Part shown: positions 54,095 through 61,884 of the stretch, in pieces
Position numbering within the stretch: position 1 is the stretch's first letter
How the letters are laid out: every line of letters begins with the position of its first letter
Assembly: GCA_021414085.1 (NCBI GenBank)
Contig: JAIOPC010000009.1
Span: 179,584-243,583, forward strand
Length of the DNA stretch: 64,000 nt
Source of the DNA: Actinomycetes bacterium
GTDB lineage: Bacteria; Actinomycetota; Acidimicrobiia; Acidimicrobiales; Ilumatobacteraceae
Direction: 5' to 3'
Notes under the pieces: model-generated
Database searches by the model: none
What the model was told of the DNA's origin: nothing
The model's input: the letters and a program-made list of their open reading frames with translations, nothing else
Position numbers and translations under genes: made by a program

Positions 54095-54664
54095 GTGACG
54101 CAACTAATTCGCGCCGAAGATGTCGCGCTGCAACCATGGCGCAACGGTGGCGGACAAACGCGCGAGCTGTTGGCATGGCCCTCTGCCGAGCAGTGCAACC
54201 TGCGTATCGCGTTGGCCGACATCGCGACCGACGGACCGTTCTCCGCCTACGACGGTGTCGAGCGGTGGATCGTCGTGATCTCCGGCGTCGGTATCAAGCT
54301 CACATTCAGCGACGGCGAACGCGAACTCACGCGCCGTGATGAACCGTTGCGATTCGACGGAGCCGACGCGCCGGATTGCCGCCTGCTTGACGGCCCGACA
54401 CGAGATCTCAATCTGATGGTTCAGGGCGGCCGCGGTGCAATGCGACCGGTTCAGTCAGGAGTCGCCTGGACGGAAACCTTCGCGATGCGGGGCGTCTTCA
54501 CTGTTGCGCCAGGACGCAAGCGCGGCGGCAGCGAAACGTGCGATGTGCAAGCCATGACGTTGTTGTGGAGCGACGTCGCTGATGATTTCGCGTGGACGTT
54601 TGAGCACGACCAGCCACAATCGCTGACTCAGGCGTGGTGGCTCGGCTTCACGCCTGCTACCTAG
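54095..54664 (+). CDS. HutD/Ves family protein
   Basis: A 189-residue cupin-like protein of the HutD family: ALQPWRNGGGQTRELLAWP, RIALADIATDGPFSAYDGVE and the double-strand RDEPLRFDGADAPDCRLLDG match the conserved blocks. HutD is linked to histidine utilisation in pseudomonads, without a settled catalytic role; no hut genes are nearby. A GTG at 54095 gives the usual length; the frame also extends to an ATG at 54059. It is divergent from the cyclase fusion gene. Confidence 0.85.
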   Translation: MTQLIRAEDVALQPWRNGGGQTRELLAWPSAEQCNLRIALADIATDGPFSAYDGVERWIVVISGVGIKLTFSDGERELTRRDEPLRFDGADAPDCRLLDGPTRDLNLMVQGGRGAMRPVQSGVAWTETFAMRGVFTVAPGRKRGGSETCDVQAMTLLWSDVADDFAWTFEHDQPQSLTQAWWLGFTPAT

Positions 54665-54668
54665 TCGT

Positions 54669-55388
54669 CTACCTTGTAGACGCTTTCTTGGCTCGCGCCG
54701 CACGTACGTCGGCGAGTGGTCGCACGCATGCTTTGCTCCAGCCGACACCATGCAACTTCCCTGACGGCGGCCACAGATCGTCGCGGCTGTACGCCCACCA
54801 CTCGTAGGGGTTGAGGTAGTACGAGCACGTTTCGATCGCTTTGCCGACCTTCTCTTTGCGGCCCCCGCGCAGCCACACGAAGACTCCGCCGACGATGCCG
54901 AGCAGCGACCACAGTCCGTAGAGCGGCAGGTACAACGGGCCGAACCACCGTGCCTGCCACACATGAACTGCTTCGTGGTCGGTGATCAGCTTGCACCGCC
55001 GCGGCACATCGACGTCGCCCGCGCCTGAAATCACGTTGCCAACCGTGAGCGCGAAACCGGGCTGCAGGCTGAAGCCGTGACGATAGACGTGCCGGTTCTG
55101 ACGTCGACTGAGTGAGGGCACGTACCCGAGCGCACCCTTCAGTCGGCCGGCGAGATGTGTGAGCAAGCCGACGCCGATCGACAGCGTCGCCCACGTGGAA
55201 TCAAGCACGAAGGCAAGCCACCCCGTCAGCGAGCGCCACGCATAGACCTGACGCCAGCCGCTGATCACACCATTGAGGCCGGCGATCGCTGCCATCACCA
55301 CGCCGACGACCGGGTGCAGTAAGCCGCCGACGAACCAACCGAGCGCGGCCCCCGCGGCAGTGGTGAGGATTGCTTCGGCGATACGTCT
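54669..55388 (-). CDS. Membrane protein with HExxH metallopeptidase motif
   Basis: A 239-residue protein with two N-terminal hydrophobic segments, a third (about 65-80), and LITDHEAVHVWQARWFG at 137-152, a zinc-metallopeptidase-like H-E-x-x-H motif followed by hydrophobic residues of a late membrane segment. The remote Glu ligand is not obvious, so activity is not certain. ATG 55388 has GAGGGAG upstream; an alternative GTG at 55421 overlaps the stop of the phosphoesterase gene by four bases. It is co-transcribed with that gene. Not a recognised family. Confidence 0.65.
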   Translation of the reverse strand, partial: RRIAEAILTTAAGAALGWFVGGLLHPVVGVVMAAIAGLNGVISGWRQVYAWRSLTGWLAFVLDSTWATLSIGVGLLTHLAGRLKGALGYVPSLSRRQNRHVYRHGFSLQPGFALTVGNVISGAGDVDVPRRCKLITDHEAVHVWQARWFGPLYLPLYGLWSLLGIVGGVFVWLRGGRKEKVGKAIETCSYYLNPYEWWAYSRDDLWPPSGKLHGVGWSKACVRPLADVRAARAKKASTR

Positions 55389-55417
55389 CATTTGGAACGG
55401 TTCTCCCTCGGTGCGCG

Positions 55418-56164
55418 TCACTCCATTGGTCCCAACACGGTGTCTACTTCATGGGGGTCGGGAAGCCGGCGCCACTTGAAGTCGCCATCGCTGGCTAGCG
55501 ACAGCATCAATGCACCGACGTGTCCGTGATCGAGGATGAACTGCTCGTTGCGATGCTTGATTGAGTAGAAGCTCGACGAGCACCCGATGTACGACACACC
55601 GCCGAGCACCGCGTTGAACGCTTCGTGTAGATGCCCCGAAACCACCACTCGCACGTCGCTGCGTGCGGTCAGCGCGGCGACGAGCTCGCTACCACCTTCC
55701 AACCGCATCCATGGATGCGTGCTGGTGGTGATCGGTGGATGATGCAGTCCAAGCAGGGTTGGTACGCCGTTGTCAGGGCCGAGTCGGCGCACGACATCGG
55801 CCACTGCGATACGCCCGTGTTCGGTCTTGGGAATCGTGGTGTCGAACAGCAGCACGCGCCAGCCACCGATCGACAGTTCATCGACGGCGCCAAAAGCCTC
55901 GGCAACGGCTGCGGGGTCGTCGTGGTTACCGGCAGTTGCGAGCACCGGCACGCCAAGCACCTTCACCGCTTGCGCGACCCGTGCGTATGCCTCGGTCGAT
56001 CCGTCGTCGGCGATATCGCCGGTGAGCAACAAGACATCGGGTTGCGCCTCCGCGACCAACGCAACTGCGCGGCGCAGCATCTCGTCGGGCGAACCTTCAC
56101 CGGTGCCGGGCTCGCGCTTGAGGTGGCTATCGGAGATTTGTGCAACCGTGATTGTCGACGACAT
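55418..56164 (-). CDS. CpdA-like calcineurin-fold phosphoesterase
   Basis: A 248-residue metallophosphoesterase. The five blocks of the fold are present: ISDSHLK (Asp-x-His), LLLTGDIADDG (GDxxD), ATAGNHDDPAA (GNHD), LLGLHHPPI and VVSGHLHEA (GHxH). The pattern and size fit class III 3',5'-cyclic-nucleotide phosphodiesterases of the CpdA type. With a cyclase fusion protein and a cNMP-binding protein in the same 10 kb, cAMP turnover is a reasonable function. It precedes the HExxH membrane protein. Confidence 0.88.
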   Translation of the reverse strand: MSSTITVAQISDSHLKREPGTGEGSPDEMLRRAVALVAEAQPDVLLLTGDIADDGSTEAYARVAQAVKVLGVPVLATAGNHDDPAAVAEAFGAVDELSIGGWRVLLFDTTIPKTEHGRIAVADVVRRLGPDNGVPTLLGLHHPPITTSTHPWMRLEGGSELVAALTARSDVRVVVSGHLHEAFNAVLGGVSYIGCSSSFYSIKHRNEQFILDHGHVGALMLSLASDGDFKWRRLPDPHEVDTVLGPME

Positions 56165-56177
56165 CGCGACCCTCCTG

Positions 56178-56387
56178 TCAGCGGCTAATCAACGCCGCAA
56201 CTGCAGCCAACGAGACGACGAAACCAATCGCGGCCATCGTCAGGCTACGAACCCGAGGTGCGCGATCCAGATCCCCTTCAGCACGGTTCGCCGCGGGTGG
56301 CCGAATCACCGCCATTACGTTGCCCACGAACAGCGCCCCACCAAGGGCGAGCAGCAACCAGACGATGAGATCCTTGCCGAGGAACAT
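56178..56387 (-). CDS. Small membrane protein (69 residues)
   Basis: A 69-residue protein starting MFLGKDLIVWLLLALGGALF, a membrane helix, with a charged middle (RPPAANRAEGDLDRAPR) and a second helix VRSLTMAAIGFVVSLAAVAAL. The ATG at 56387 is the natural start; an upstream TTG frame adds 10 residues. It follows the CBASS operon by 17 bases, so it may be transcribed with it or belong to the phosphoesterase operon after it. Not recognised. Confidence 0.6.
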   Translation of the reverse strand: MFLGKDLIVWLLLALGGALFVGNVMAVIRPPAANRAEGDLDRAPRVRSLTMAAIGFVVSLAAVAALISR

Positions 56388-56404
56388 GCGAGCAGTTCTA
56401 CCGC

Positions 56405-56995
56405 TTAACGGCGACAACTACCCTTTTTGACTTGCTGTCGCGTCCTCCGCGTTTTCGAGTACTTCCAAATGCGCCGGACCGGGTTTATCGCTCGCCGACA
56501 CCCAAACCGATAGCGAAGCTCATTACGAAACCCACGCACGACCGAATTGAGTCCGGTCGGCCCCCAGCCGTTGAGGTTCATTTGAGCCAAGTCACGGATT
56601 GGTGGCTTCGACCACGCCTCAGTTATGAAGGGTTGAGTTGCCGACCGGATCTCAAACAAGGCATTTTCCCAGCGGGCTGCGAGCCAACGGCACTCCGCTG
56701 CGAGCTCAGCACCATCAACAACTAGCTGCTCCTGCAGGTCATGCATCCGATCGACGAGCAACGCGACGACCTGCGAATCGTCGGACATCCTCCGACGGAT
56801 ACGAAACGGCAGTTCGGACCAAGCGGAGAGCCGACCAACCATCAGCGCGTAGCGGTCGCGTCGAGCAGCGCGCCGGGACGCTGACGCTGCCAGCAACGCC
56901 GTCAACATGACGGCGGCCAACGCGCCACCAACAGCAACGATCCCGGAGTCGACAATTGAGTCGAAAGCTGATGCGAGCAATGCTGTCAACGACAT
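56405..56995 (-). CDS. Putative CBASS transmembrane effector
   Basis: A 196-residue protein, third gene of the CD-NTase operon. One hydrophobic segment (about 14-38, ending ALLAASA) is followed by a cytoplasmic, Arg-rich helical domain of about 155 residues ending in a basic tail (RRTRQQVKKGSCRR). I recognise no named domain. In CBASS systems the third gene is the effector activated by the cyclic nucleotide, and membrane proteins that permeabilise the inner membrane are a common type; the role here is inferred from position. The ATG shares one base with the E2 stop (TGATG). Confidence 0.7.
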   Translation of the reverse strand: MSLTALLASAFDSIVDSGIVAVGGALAAVMLTALLAASASRRAARRDRYALMVGRLSAWSELPFRIRRRMSDDSQVVALLVDRMHDLQEQLVVDGAELAAECRWLAARWENALFEIRSATQPFITEAWSKPPIRDLAQMNLNGWGPTGLNSVVRGFRNELRYRFGCRRAINPVRRIWKYSKTRRTRQQVKKGSCRR

Positions 56996-57528
56996 CAAGC
57001 GGCCACGTTTGCGAACATTCGCAGCGCCGGGTCCAGTATTGGGTGTGGATTTCCGTCGTGTCGGCGACCGTGGGGCGCGTCCTCAGCGAGCCACTCTCCA
57101 GTCCGTCGAAAGTACTCTTCGTACCAGAGATGCTTTTGGGTCAAGGCCACAAAACGAGCAAACCCGAGTGCCCAACTCCACTGAAGTTCGGCCGGGTCCT
57201 CCGGGTACCACATGCAGAGCTGGCCAAAGTTGCCGTGCTCCGGAGAAACGCCATACCTGTGGTGCCAACGCCTCGCGGGTCCAACCGGGAATGAGTATGG
57301 AACAGGATGGCGAGTGTCTGAGAGCTGAGCGATTCGAACCCGTTCAGAAGTGAATCCGTTGGCGACCAACTCCAGAGTCGGTCGAAAGGTCGCTTCGACA
57401 ACTACCAAACCACTGTCGTGTCGAACAACGAGGAGTTCTGCTCCAAACAACACCTTCTCAGCGTCTGCGCAGACGGCGAGTGGAGCGCGAAGCAACTTCG
57501 CCCGCATCCCGACCTCCGCTGCTTTCAT
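56995..57528 (-). CDS. E2-like ubiquitin-conjugating-type protein of a CBASS operon
   Basis: A 177-residue protein with the bacterial E2 pattern: a beta-sheet half (SGLVVVEATFRPTLEL, DTRHPVPYSFP), then HRYGVSPEHGNFGQLCMWYP with the presumed active-site Cys105 in L-C, and the helical end LTQKHLWYEEYFRRTGEWL and APHG. No E1 or JAB partner is present, which matches short type II CBASS operons, where the E2 alone acts on the CD-NTase. The ATG overlaps the CD-NTase stop as ATGA. Confidence 0.8.
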   Translation of the reverse strand: MKAAEVGMRAKLLRAPLAVCADAEKVLFGAELLVVRHDSGLVVVEATFRPTLELVANGFTSERVRIAQLSDTRHPVPYSFPVGPARRWHHRYGVSPEHGNFGQLCMWYPEDPAELQWSWALGFARFVALTQKHLWYEEYFRRTGEWLAEDAPHGRRHDGNPHPILDPALRMFANVAA

Positions 57529-58493
57529 GGTCGCCACGGCCGCACTAGCGGCGGTGCGTTCGTCGGGCGCGGTGCGACGATGCCGAGCGGGCTAATGCCG
57601 AGACCACGGCTGAGTCCTCTCAGGGCTTCGGTCTCATCAGGCTTCGGAAACCCTTCACCGAATATGTCGTGCCAAATCGCGATTGCCGCGTTGTGCTGGC
57701 CAGCCCGACGAAGACGTACCGCTTCCTCAGCGCGTGTGGCCGCACTCGAGAAGCCCTTGTGGGCCCGGTCACGGACATCGAGTTCCAACTTGTGGCCCAG
57801 CTCCTCCACCCCGGTCGGATCCCAATACTCTTCACCTGGCGCGAGCGACGAAGCTCCGAATCTCAACACTGCTGCCAGGGCCTCATCGTCGTCCAGAGGG
57901 CGACCAATCACGGCATAGGCGAACGACTCAGTATGTGGCCCTGGGAGAATGCCATCAAGGGTGAACCGCACAAAGAACTTGGCCATCCGTACTTGATGAA
58001 TGAAGCCGCCGTCGCAAATCTGATTGCGAGCCTCGACAAGGCGGATCCACAGCCGAGTGTTCGACCGCTTCCATCCACCGCTTTTCGTGTCTACGATCTC
58101 GATGTCGTCACCGAGATCGATCGCTGGCACGATGTCGAACGAGAAGGTCGTTTCGCCGAAGTCGAGAGTCACGCAGTGCTTTCCGATAATCGGCGTCAAG
58201 TTCGGGTAGATCTCGGAAAGGGCAGCAGAAACCCTCTCCGCGGCTTCTTGCGCTCCGTTCGTCAACTGTCGAAAATCGACGGCGAGGATCACCACCTTGT
58301 CAACATCGCGGAGCGGCGGAATCATCGTCTTCCGGCGCAGCGAGCCTTGGAGGAAGGCTGCAGTGATCACGCCTTTGGCCCTGAGTCTCTCCGTCACGAA
58401 ATTGTGCGTGGCGATGGCTTTAGCGAGTTCTACCGGGTCAAGCTTGAGCCAGGTGCGGAACTTAGCGAACGCCTCTTTAACTGTCTGATGCAT
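57525..58493 (-). CDS. CD-NTase (cGAS/DncV-like nucleotidyltransferase), CBASS
   Basis: A 322-residue nucleotidyltransferase. The signature is GSLRRKTMIPPLRDVDKVVI, with Gly50-Ser51 and metal ligands Asp63 and Asp65, and the third carboxylate Asp120 in TFSFDIVPAI. A C-terminal helical region of about 190 residues completes the size of CD-NTases. These enzymes sense infection and make cyclic di- or trinucleotides. The ATG at 58493 has AGGAG 8 bases upstream; a longer frame to 58529 is rejected. A strong promoter lies about 165 bases upstream, with a hairpin in the leader. The clade cannot be told by eye. Confidence 0.88.
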   Translation of the reverse strand: MHQTVKEAFAKFRTWLKLDPVELAKAIATHNFVTERLRAKGVITAAFLQGSLRRKTMIPPLRDVDKVVILAVDFRQLTNGAQEAAERVSAALSEIYPNLTPIIGKHCVTLDFGETTFSFDIVPAIDLGDDIEIVDTKSGGWKRSNTRLWIRLVEARNQICDGGFIHQVRMAKFFVRFTLDGILPGPHTESFAYAVIGRPLDDDEALAAVLRFGASSLAPGEEYWDPTGVEELGHKLELDVRDRAHKGFSSAATRAEEAVRLRRAGQHNAAIAIWHDIFGEGFPKPDETEALRGLSRGLGISPLGIVAPRPTNAPPLVRPWRP

Positions 58494-58589
58494 TGCGTCA
58501 TCTCCTGTGAGGTTGGAAACCGCCGCCACGAGGGTGTAAGCAATGTCTGCTAGGACCTGCCCACACCGTTGTGGTGAGGTGGTTTAGTG

Positions 58590-58630
58590 GGGGAGGCATT
58601 GCAGTGCGGAAACACTGCCAATGCCTCCCC
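58590..58630. terminator. Long imperfect hairpin in the CBASS leader
   Basis: Arms GGGGAGGCATTGCAGTG and CACTGCCAATGCCTCCCC pair over 17 bases with one bulged C and a 6-base loop. On the plus strand it is followed by TTTGAATTT, a weak T-run; on the minus strand it lies in the predicted CBASS 5' leader, 97-137 bases before the CD-NTase start. It may be a terminator, an attenuator, or a boundary repeat. Confidence 0.5.
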
Positions 58631-58656
58631 TTTGAATTTGTACCGACGTTGGAAAG

Positions 58657-58686
58657 ATTACAGCACTGTAGTTACAACCGTGTCAA
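58657..58686 (-). promoter_or_regulatory. Strong sigma-70-type promoter of the CBASS operon
   Basis: Minus-strand TTGACA (58686-58681), an 18-base spacer, and TGTAAT (58662-58657). The palindrome TACAG-CA-CTGTA at 58659-58670 overlaps the -10 and the spacer and could bind a repressor. The predicted start near 58650 gives a leader of about 157 bases. Confidence 0.72.
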
Positions 58687-58750
58687 TGCCCAATTAATGG
58701 GTTGGTCGTAGCTGGGCGCTGAAACCATCACTGACCAGGTACGGAAGCAG

Positions 58751-58790
58751 ATCGCGCGGCCCGCGCGACAACACGCGCGGAGCGCGCGAT
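58751..58790. repeat. GC-rich inverted repeat downstream of dnaB
   Basis: ATCGCGCG (58751-58758) and CGCGCGAT (58783-58790) with further GCGCG units between them. It lies 80-120 bases after the dnaB stop on the minus strand and may act as its terminator, though no T-run follows. Confidence 0.4.
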
Positions 58791-58869
58791 AGTTTCTTAA
58801 TTCGCAAACATCATGAACGGTTCTTTATTCGTTCGGCAGAATCCTCATTGCTGACGTTTCCTCGACCTT

Positions 58870-60249
58870 CTACACGCCGCGAGCGGCGTTACCGAACTTC
58901 GCGTACTGACTACGGAACACCAGGCGTGCCACTCCGGTCGGCCCGGAGCGGTGCTTGGCGATGATCAACTCGGCGCTCGCCTTGTCGGGCGAGTCTCGGT
59001 TGTACACCTCGTCGCGGTACAGGAACATGACCACATCCGCGTCTTGTTCGAGACTGCCGCTTTCGCGAAGGTCGGCGAGCATCGGGCGCTTGTCGGCGCG
59101 GGTCTCGAGGTTTCGGCTGAGCTGACTGAGGGCAACGATCGGCACGTCGAGTTCACGAGCGAGGATCTTCAAGCCACGACTGATTTCACTCACTTCGAGT
59201 TGGCGGTTCTCGACGCTGGCGCCGCTGCTCATCAGTTGTAGGTAGTCGATCATGATCAGCGCCAAGCCACCGTGGCGCGACTTCAAGCGACGCGCCTTGG
59301 CACGAATTTCCATCACGGTGACACGCGGGTTGTCGTCGAGATACAGCGGCACGCTGTCGATGCGGTTGATCGCGCGCCCGATCTTGGTCCAGTCCGCCTC
59401 GGCCAGTCGGCCCGAACGCAGCTTCTGCGATTCCACTTCCGCCTCGCTGGACAGGATGCGTTGCGTCAGCTCGGCGTGGCCCATTTCCAGCGAGAACACC
59501 AGGACCGGCTTGTGTGTCGTCTTCGCGACATGCGTGGCAATGCCAAGCCCGAGTGCGGTCTTACCGACCGATGGGCGGGCACCGACGATGTTGAGTGAAC
59601 TCGGCTGCAGACCAGAGAGCAGCTCGTCGAGATCGTTGAGGCCGGTGGCGACGCCGGTGATGATGTCGCCGCGCTCGAACGTCTCTTGCAGCTTGTCCAT
59701 CGCGATTGGCAGCAAGTCAGACAGCGGCCGCGTTGAGTCGATGACGCGATCCTCGGCAACCTCGAAGACCTTGGTCTCTGCTTCGTCGAGCGCCTTGGTG
59801 ACATCGTCGGGTTCCATGTAGGCGATCTCGGTGATCTCGCCGGCAACGCTGATCAGTCGGCGCAGCACCGCCGTGTCTTGCACGATCTTGGAGTAACGCG
59901 ATGCGTTGGAAATCGCGGGCGTTGCGTTCTGCAACTCGAGCAGCGCCTGCCCACCACCAACCTCGTCGAGCAAACCGTTGCGGCGCAACTCGTCGGCAAC
60001 CGTGACCACGTCGACCGGTTGTCCCGTCTGCATCAGTCCACGAATGGCCGCGTAGATGTGTTGGTGCGACGGTTTGTAGAAGTGCTCGACCTGCAACCCA
60101 AGTTCCGACACTTGGCCAACGACCTCGCGCGATAACAGCAAGGCACCGAGCAAGCTCTCTTCCGCGTTGAGGTTGTGCGGGGGCACACGACCGGCCGCCG
60201 CGCGACCGGAATCGCGCGAACCATTTGAATCTCGGCGGGTGTCGCTCAT
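58870..60249 (-). CDS. dnaB: Replicative DNA helicase DnaB
   Basis: A 459-residue DnaB without intein. The N-terminal domain (NLNAEESLLGALLLSREVVG) and linker precede the RecA-like motor with Walker A GARPSVGKTALGLGIA, FSLEMGHAELTQRIL (H1a), LIMIDYLQLMSSG (Walker B), LSQLSRNLETRADKRPML (H3) and LRESGSLEQDADVVMFLYRD (H4). It unwinds DNA at the fork. Last gene of rpsF-ssb-rpsR-rplI-dnaB, but a 196-base gap with DnaA boxes precedes it, so it may have its own promoter. Confidence 0.97.
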   Translation of the reverse strand: MSDTRRDSNGSRDSGRAAAGRVPPHNLNAEESLLGALLLSREVVGQVSELGLQVEHFYKPSHQHIYAAIRGLMQTGQPVDVVTVADELRRNGLLDEVGGGQALLELQNATPAISNASRYSKIVQDTAVLRRLISVAGEITEIAYMEPDDVTKALDEAETKVFEVAEDRVIDSTRPLSDLLPIAMDKLQETFERGDIITGVATGLNDLDELLSGLQPSSLNIVGARPSVGKTALGLGIATHVAKTTHKPVLVFSLEMGHAELTQRILSSEAEVESQKLRSGRLAEADWTKIGRAINRIDSVPLYLDDNPRVTVMEIRAKARRLKSRHGGLALIMIDYLQLMSSGASVENRQLEVSEISRGLKILARELDVPIVALSQLSRNLETRADKRPMLADLRESGSLEQDADVVMFLYRDEVYNRDSPDKASAELIIAKHRSGPTGVARLVFRSQYAKFGNAARGV

Positions 60250-60310
60250 GGGGTGTTCACCTTTCCAGAAGGGCCCTGGGGATCGCTATGGCAACAAGCT
60301 GGGAGTTATC

Positions 60311-60410
60311 TGTGGACAACATGGTGACAACGGGGTCTGACGCAGAACGCCGCAGCCCCGGAGCGCCCGCCGAGCGAGCACAACCGGGGCTGTGGAAACT
60401 ATGTGGATAA
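60311..60410. promoter_or_regulatory. Cluster of three DnaA-box-like sites upstream of dnaB
   Basis: TGTGGACAA (60311-60319), TGTGGAAAC (60391-60399) and TGTGGATAA (60402-60410). The first equals TTGTCCACA and the third TTATCCACA on the opposite strand, both canonical DnaA boxes; the middle one is a weaker match. All face the same way. An 8-base inverted repeat AGCCCCGG/CCGGGGCT (60354-60391) lies between them. Confidence 0.6.
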
Positions 60411-60445
60411 ACGTGAGAGTGAGGCCTGTTTGGGCCAGCACCCGA

Positions 60446-60889
60446 TTACTTGGCGACGACCTCGACCGAAATCGGGAACTCGACATCGTGGTGCAATTTG
60501 GCGATCACGCTGTAGGTACCGGTGGTCTTGATGTGCTCGATGTGCAGCTTGCGACGGTCGAGCGCAATCTTGGTTTGTGCCTCGACGGCGGAAGCGACAT
60601 CCGCGGCAGTGACCGAACCGAACAAACGACCCTCGGCGCCAGCCTTGACGGCGATCGTGATGGTCTTGGCGACCAACGATGACGCGATTGTTTGCGCGCT
60701 TTCACGATCTTGCGAATCGCGAAGGTCGCGAGCGCGGCGCATGGCACCGGCCTGCGAGACGGCACCGTCGGAGGCCTTGATGGCGTGGCCCTTGGGCAGC
60801 AGGAAGTTGCGGGCGAAACCGTCGGATACCTCGACGATGTCGCCGCGCTTGCCAACACCCTTGCGATCGGAACGAAGAATCAGCTTCAT
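60446..60889 (-). CDS. rplI: Ribosomal protein bL9
   Basis: A 147-residue L9. MKLILRSDRKGVGKRGDIVE, SDGFARNFLLPKGHA is the N-terminal 23S-rRNA-binding signature, with the long connecting helix and the C-terminal domain (GRLFGSVTAADVASAV) present. Two bases separate it from rpsR. Confidence 0.97.
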   Translation of the reverse strand: MKLILRSDRKGVGKRGDIVEVSDGFARNFLLPKGHAIKASDGAVSQAGAMRRARDLRDSQDRESAQTIASSLVAKTITIAVKAGAEGRLFGSVTAADVASAVEAQTKIALDRRKLHIEHIKTTGTYSVIAKLHHDVEFPISVEVVAK

Positions 60890-60891
60890 GA

Positions 60892-61344
60892 TCAGGCCTC
60901 CGCAGTCTCGGTGTCGGTGGCGTCGTCAATCAAATCAACTTCGACGCCTTCGATGTCGACCACATCGATATCCGGGCCCGCCGTCTGGCTATCGCGCTGC
61001 GGTGCATCGTCGCGACCACGACGGCTATCGCCGTCGCGTGGTGGACGCGAGGTCCGAGTTTGCGCAACACGCTTCGTGTACGGCAGCAACGCCATCTCAC
61101 GAGAGTTCTTGATCGCCAGGGCGATATCGCGCTGCTGCTGCACCGTGTTACCGGTGACGCGGCGGTTGCGAATCTTGGACCGATCGCTGACGAAACGGGT
61201 CAGCAAGTTGACGTCCTTGTAGTCGACGTACTCGACCTTGTCGGTGAGTAGAACGCTCGTCTTCTTCTTGAACTTCTTCGGGTTAGCCCCTTCTTTGGGC
61301 GCCCTTGGCTTGGTCTTCTTGTTGCTGTTGTTGTTGCTTGCCAT
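60892..61344 (-). CDS. rpsR: Ribosomal protein bS18 with long acidic C-terminal extension
   Basis: A 150-residue S18, nearly twice the usual 75-90. Residues about 31-92 are the normal core ([47 protein letters not shown]). A Lys-rich N-terminal segment of 30 residues and a 58-residue tail (Arg/Asp-rich, then acidic, ending [12 protein letters not shown]) are added. The tail has no known domain. It lies in the conserved rpsF-ssb-rpsR-rplI order, so it is the main S18 gene. Confidence 0.93.
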   Translation of the reverse strand: MASNNNSNKKTKPRAPKEGANPKKFKKKTSVLLTDKVEYVDYKDVNLLTRFVSDRSKIRNRRVTGNTVQQQRDIALAIKNSREMALLPYTKRVAQTRTSRPPRDGDSRRGRDDAPQRDSQTAGPDIDVVDIEGVEVDLIDDATDTETAEA

Positions 61345-61386
61345 AAGTAGTTGTGTCCTTCAGGAGAGAATGAAACGGCGCCGGAA

Positions 61387-61848
61387 CTAGAACGGCTCTT
61401 CGTCGCCGTATACGGGATCGGGTGCGCGGCTTGCGCCCGCGTTGCTGGAAGCGCCGGAGTTACCGCCGCCGCTGGAACCACTGCCGCCGCTGTCGCGGGC
61501 GATGCGCTCGACTTCGGCGCGTGCCCAACGCAACGACGGACCAATCTCGTCGGCGACGATTTCGACCACGTTGCGCTTTTCGCCCTCTTTGGTCTCGTAC
61601 TCGCGCTGCTCGAGGCGGCCGGTGACGATGATGCGTGTGCCCTTCGTGAGCGACGCAGCAGCATTCTCGCCAAGCGTGTCCCACGCGGTGACGTTAAAGA
61701 ACGAAACTTTCTCTTGCCACTCGCCGTTCTGCTGCCAACGACGGTTGACGGCGACGCCGAAGCTGGCGATGCCTTTGCCACCGGCGGTGAAGCGCAGTTC
61801 GGGGTCGCGGGTGAGGTTTCCTACGATGGTGACGACGCTGTCGGCCAT
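61387..61848 (-). CDS. ssb: Single-stranded DNA-binding protein
   Basis: A 153-residue SSB. The OB fold (VTIVGNLTRDPELRFTAGGK, WQEKVSFFNVTAWDTLGENA) fills residues 1-110; a Gly/Ser-rich linker leads to the acidic tail DEEPF, a variant of the canonical DDIPF tip that binds partner proteins. GGAG is 8 bases before the ATG. Confidence 0.96.
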   Translation of the reverse strand: MADSVVTIVGNLTRDPELRFTAGGKGIASFGVAVNRRWQQNGEWQEKVSFFNVTAWDTLGENAAASLTKGTRIIVTGRLEQREYETKEGEKRNVVEIVADEIGPSLRWARAEVERIARDSGGSGSSGGGNSGASSNAGASRAPDPVYGDEEPF

Positions 61849-61884
61849 GTTGGTGCTCCTTGTCGTTCTAGAAAAGGTTGGTGA

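Larger units (their letters stand above)
58494..58869. other. Gene-free spacer between the CBASS operon and dnaB
   Basis: The only stretch above 300 bases without a gene. It contains the CBASS promoter (58657-58686), the long hairpin (58590-58630), a small repeat CCACA/TGTGG around 58567-58575, and a GC-palindromic segment at 58751-58790 with AT-rich flanks. I see no coding frame with a credible start. Confidence 0.6.

Noticed and set aside
54667..54681. GTCTAC-ctt-GTAGAC hairpin between HutD and the HExxH gene as a terminator
   Set aside because: Only 6 pairs with no T-run; lies largely in coding sequence.
57525..58493. Reading the nucleotidyltransferase as a CCA-adding enzyme or poly(A) polymerase
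   Set aside because: Motif spacing and E2-like and membrane partners fit a CD-NTase; no RNA-binding domain is seen.
58751..58790. GCGCG-rich inverted repeat as a mobile-element end
   Set aside because: No matching second copy, no transposase and no target-site duplication visible; more likely a terminator-like structure.
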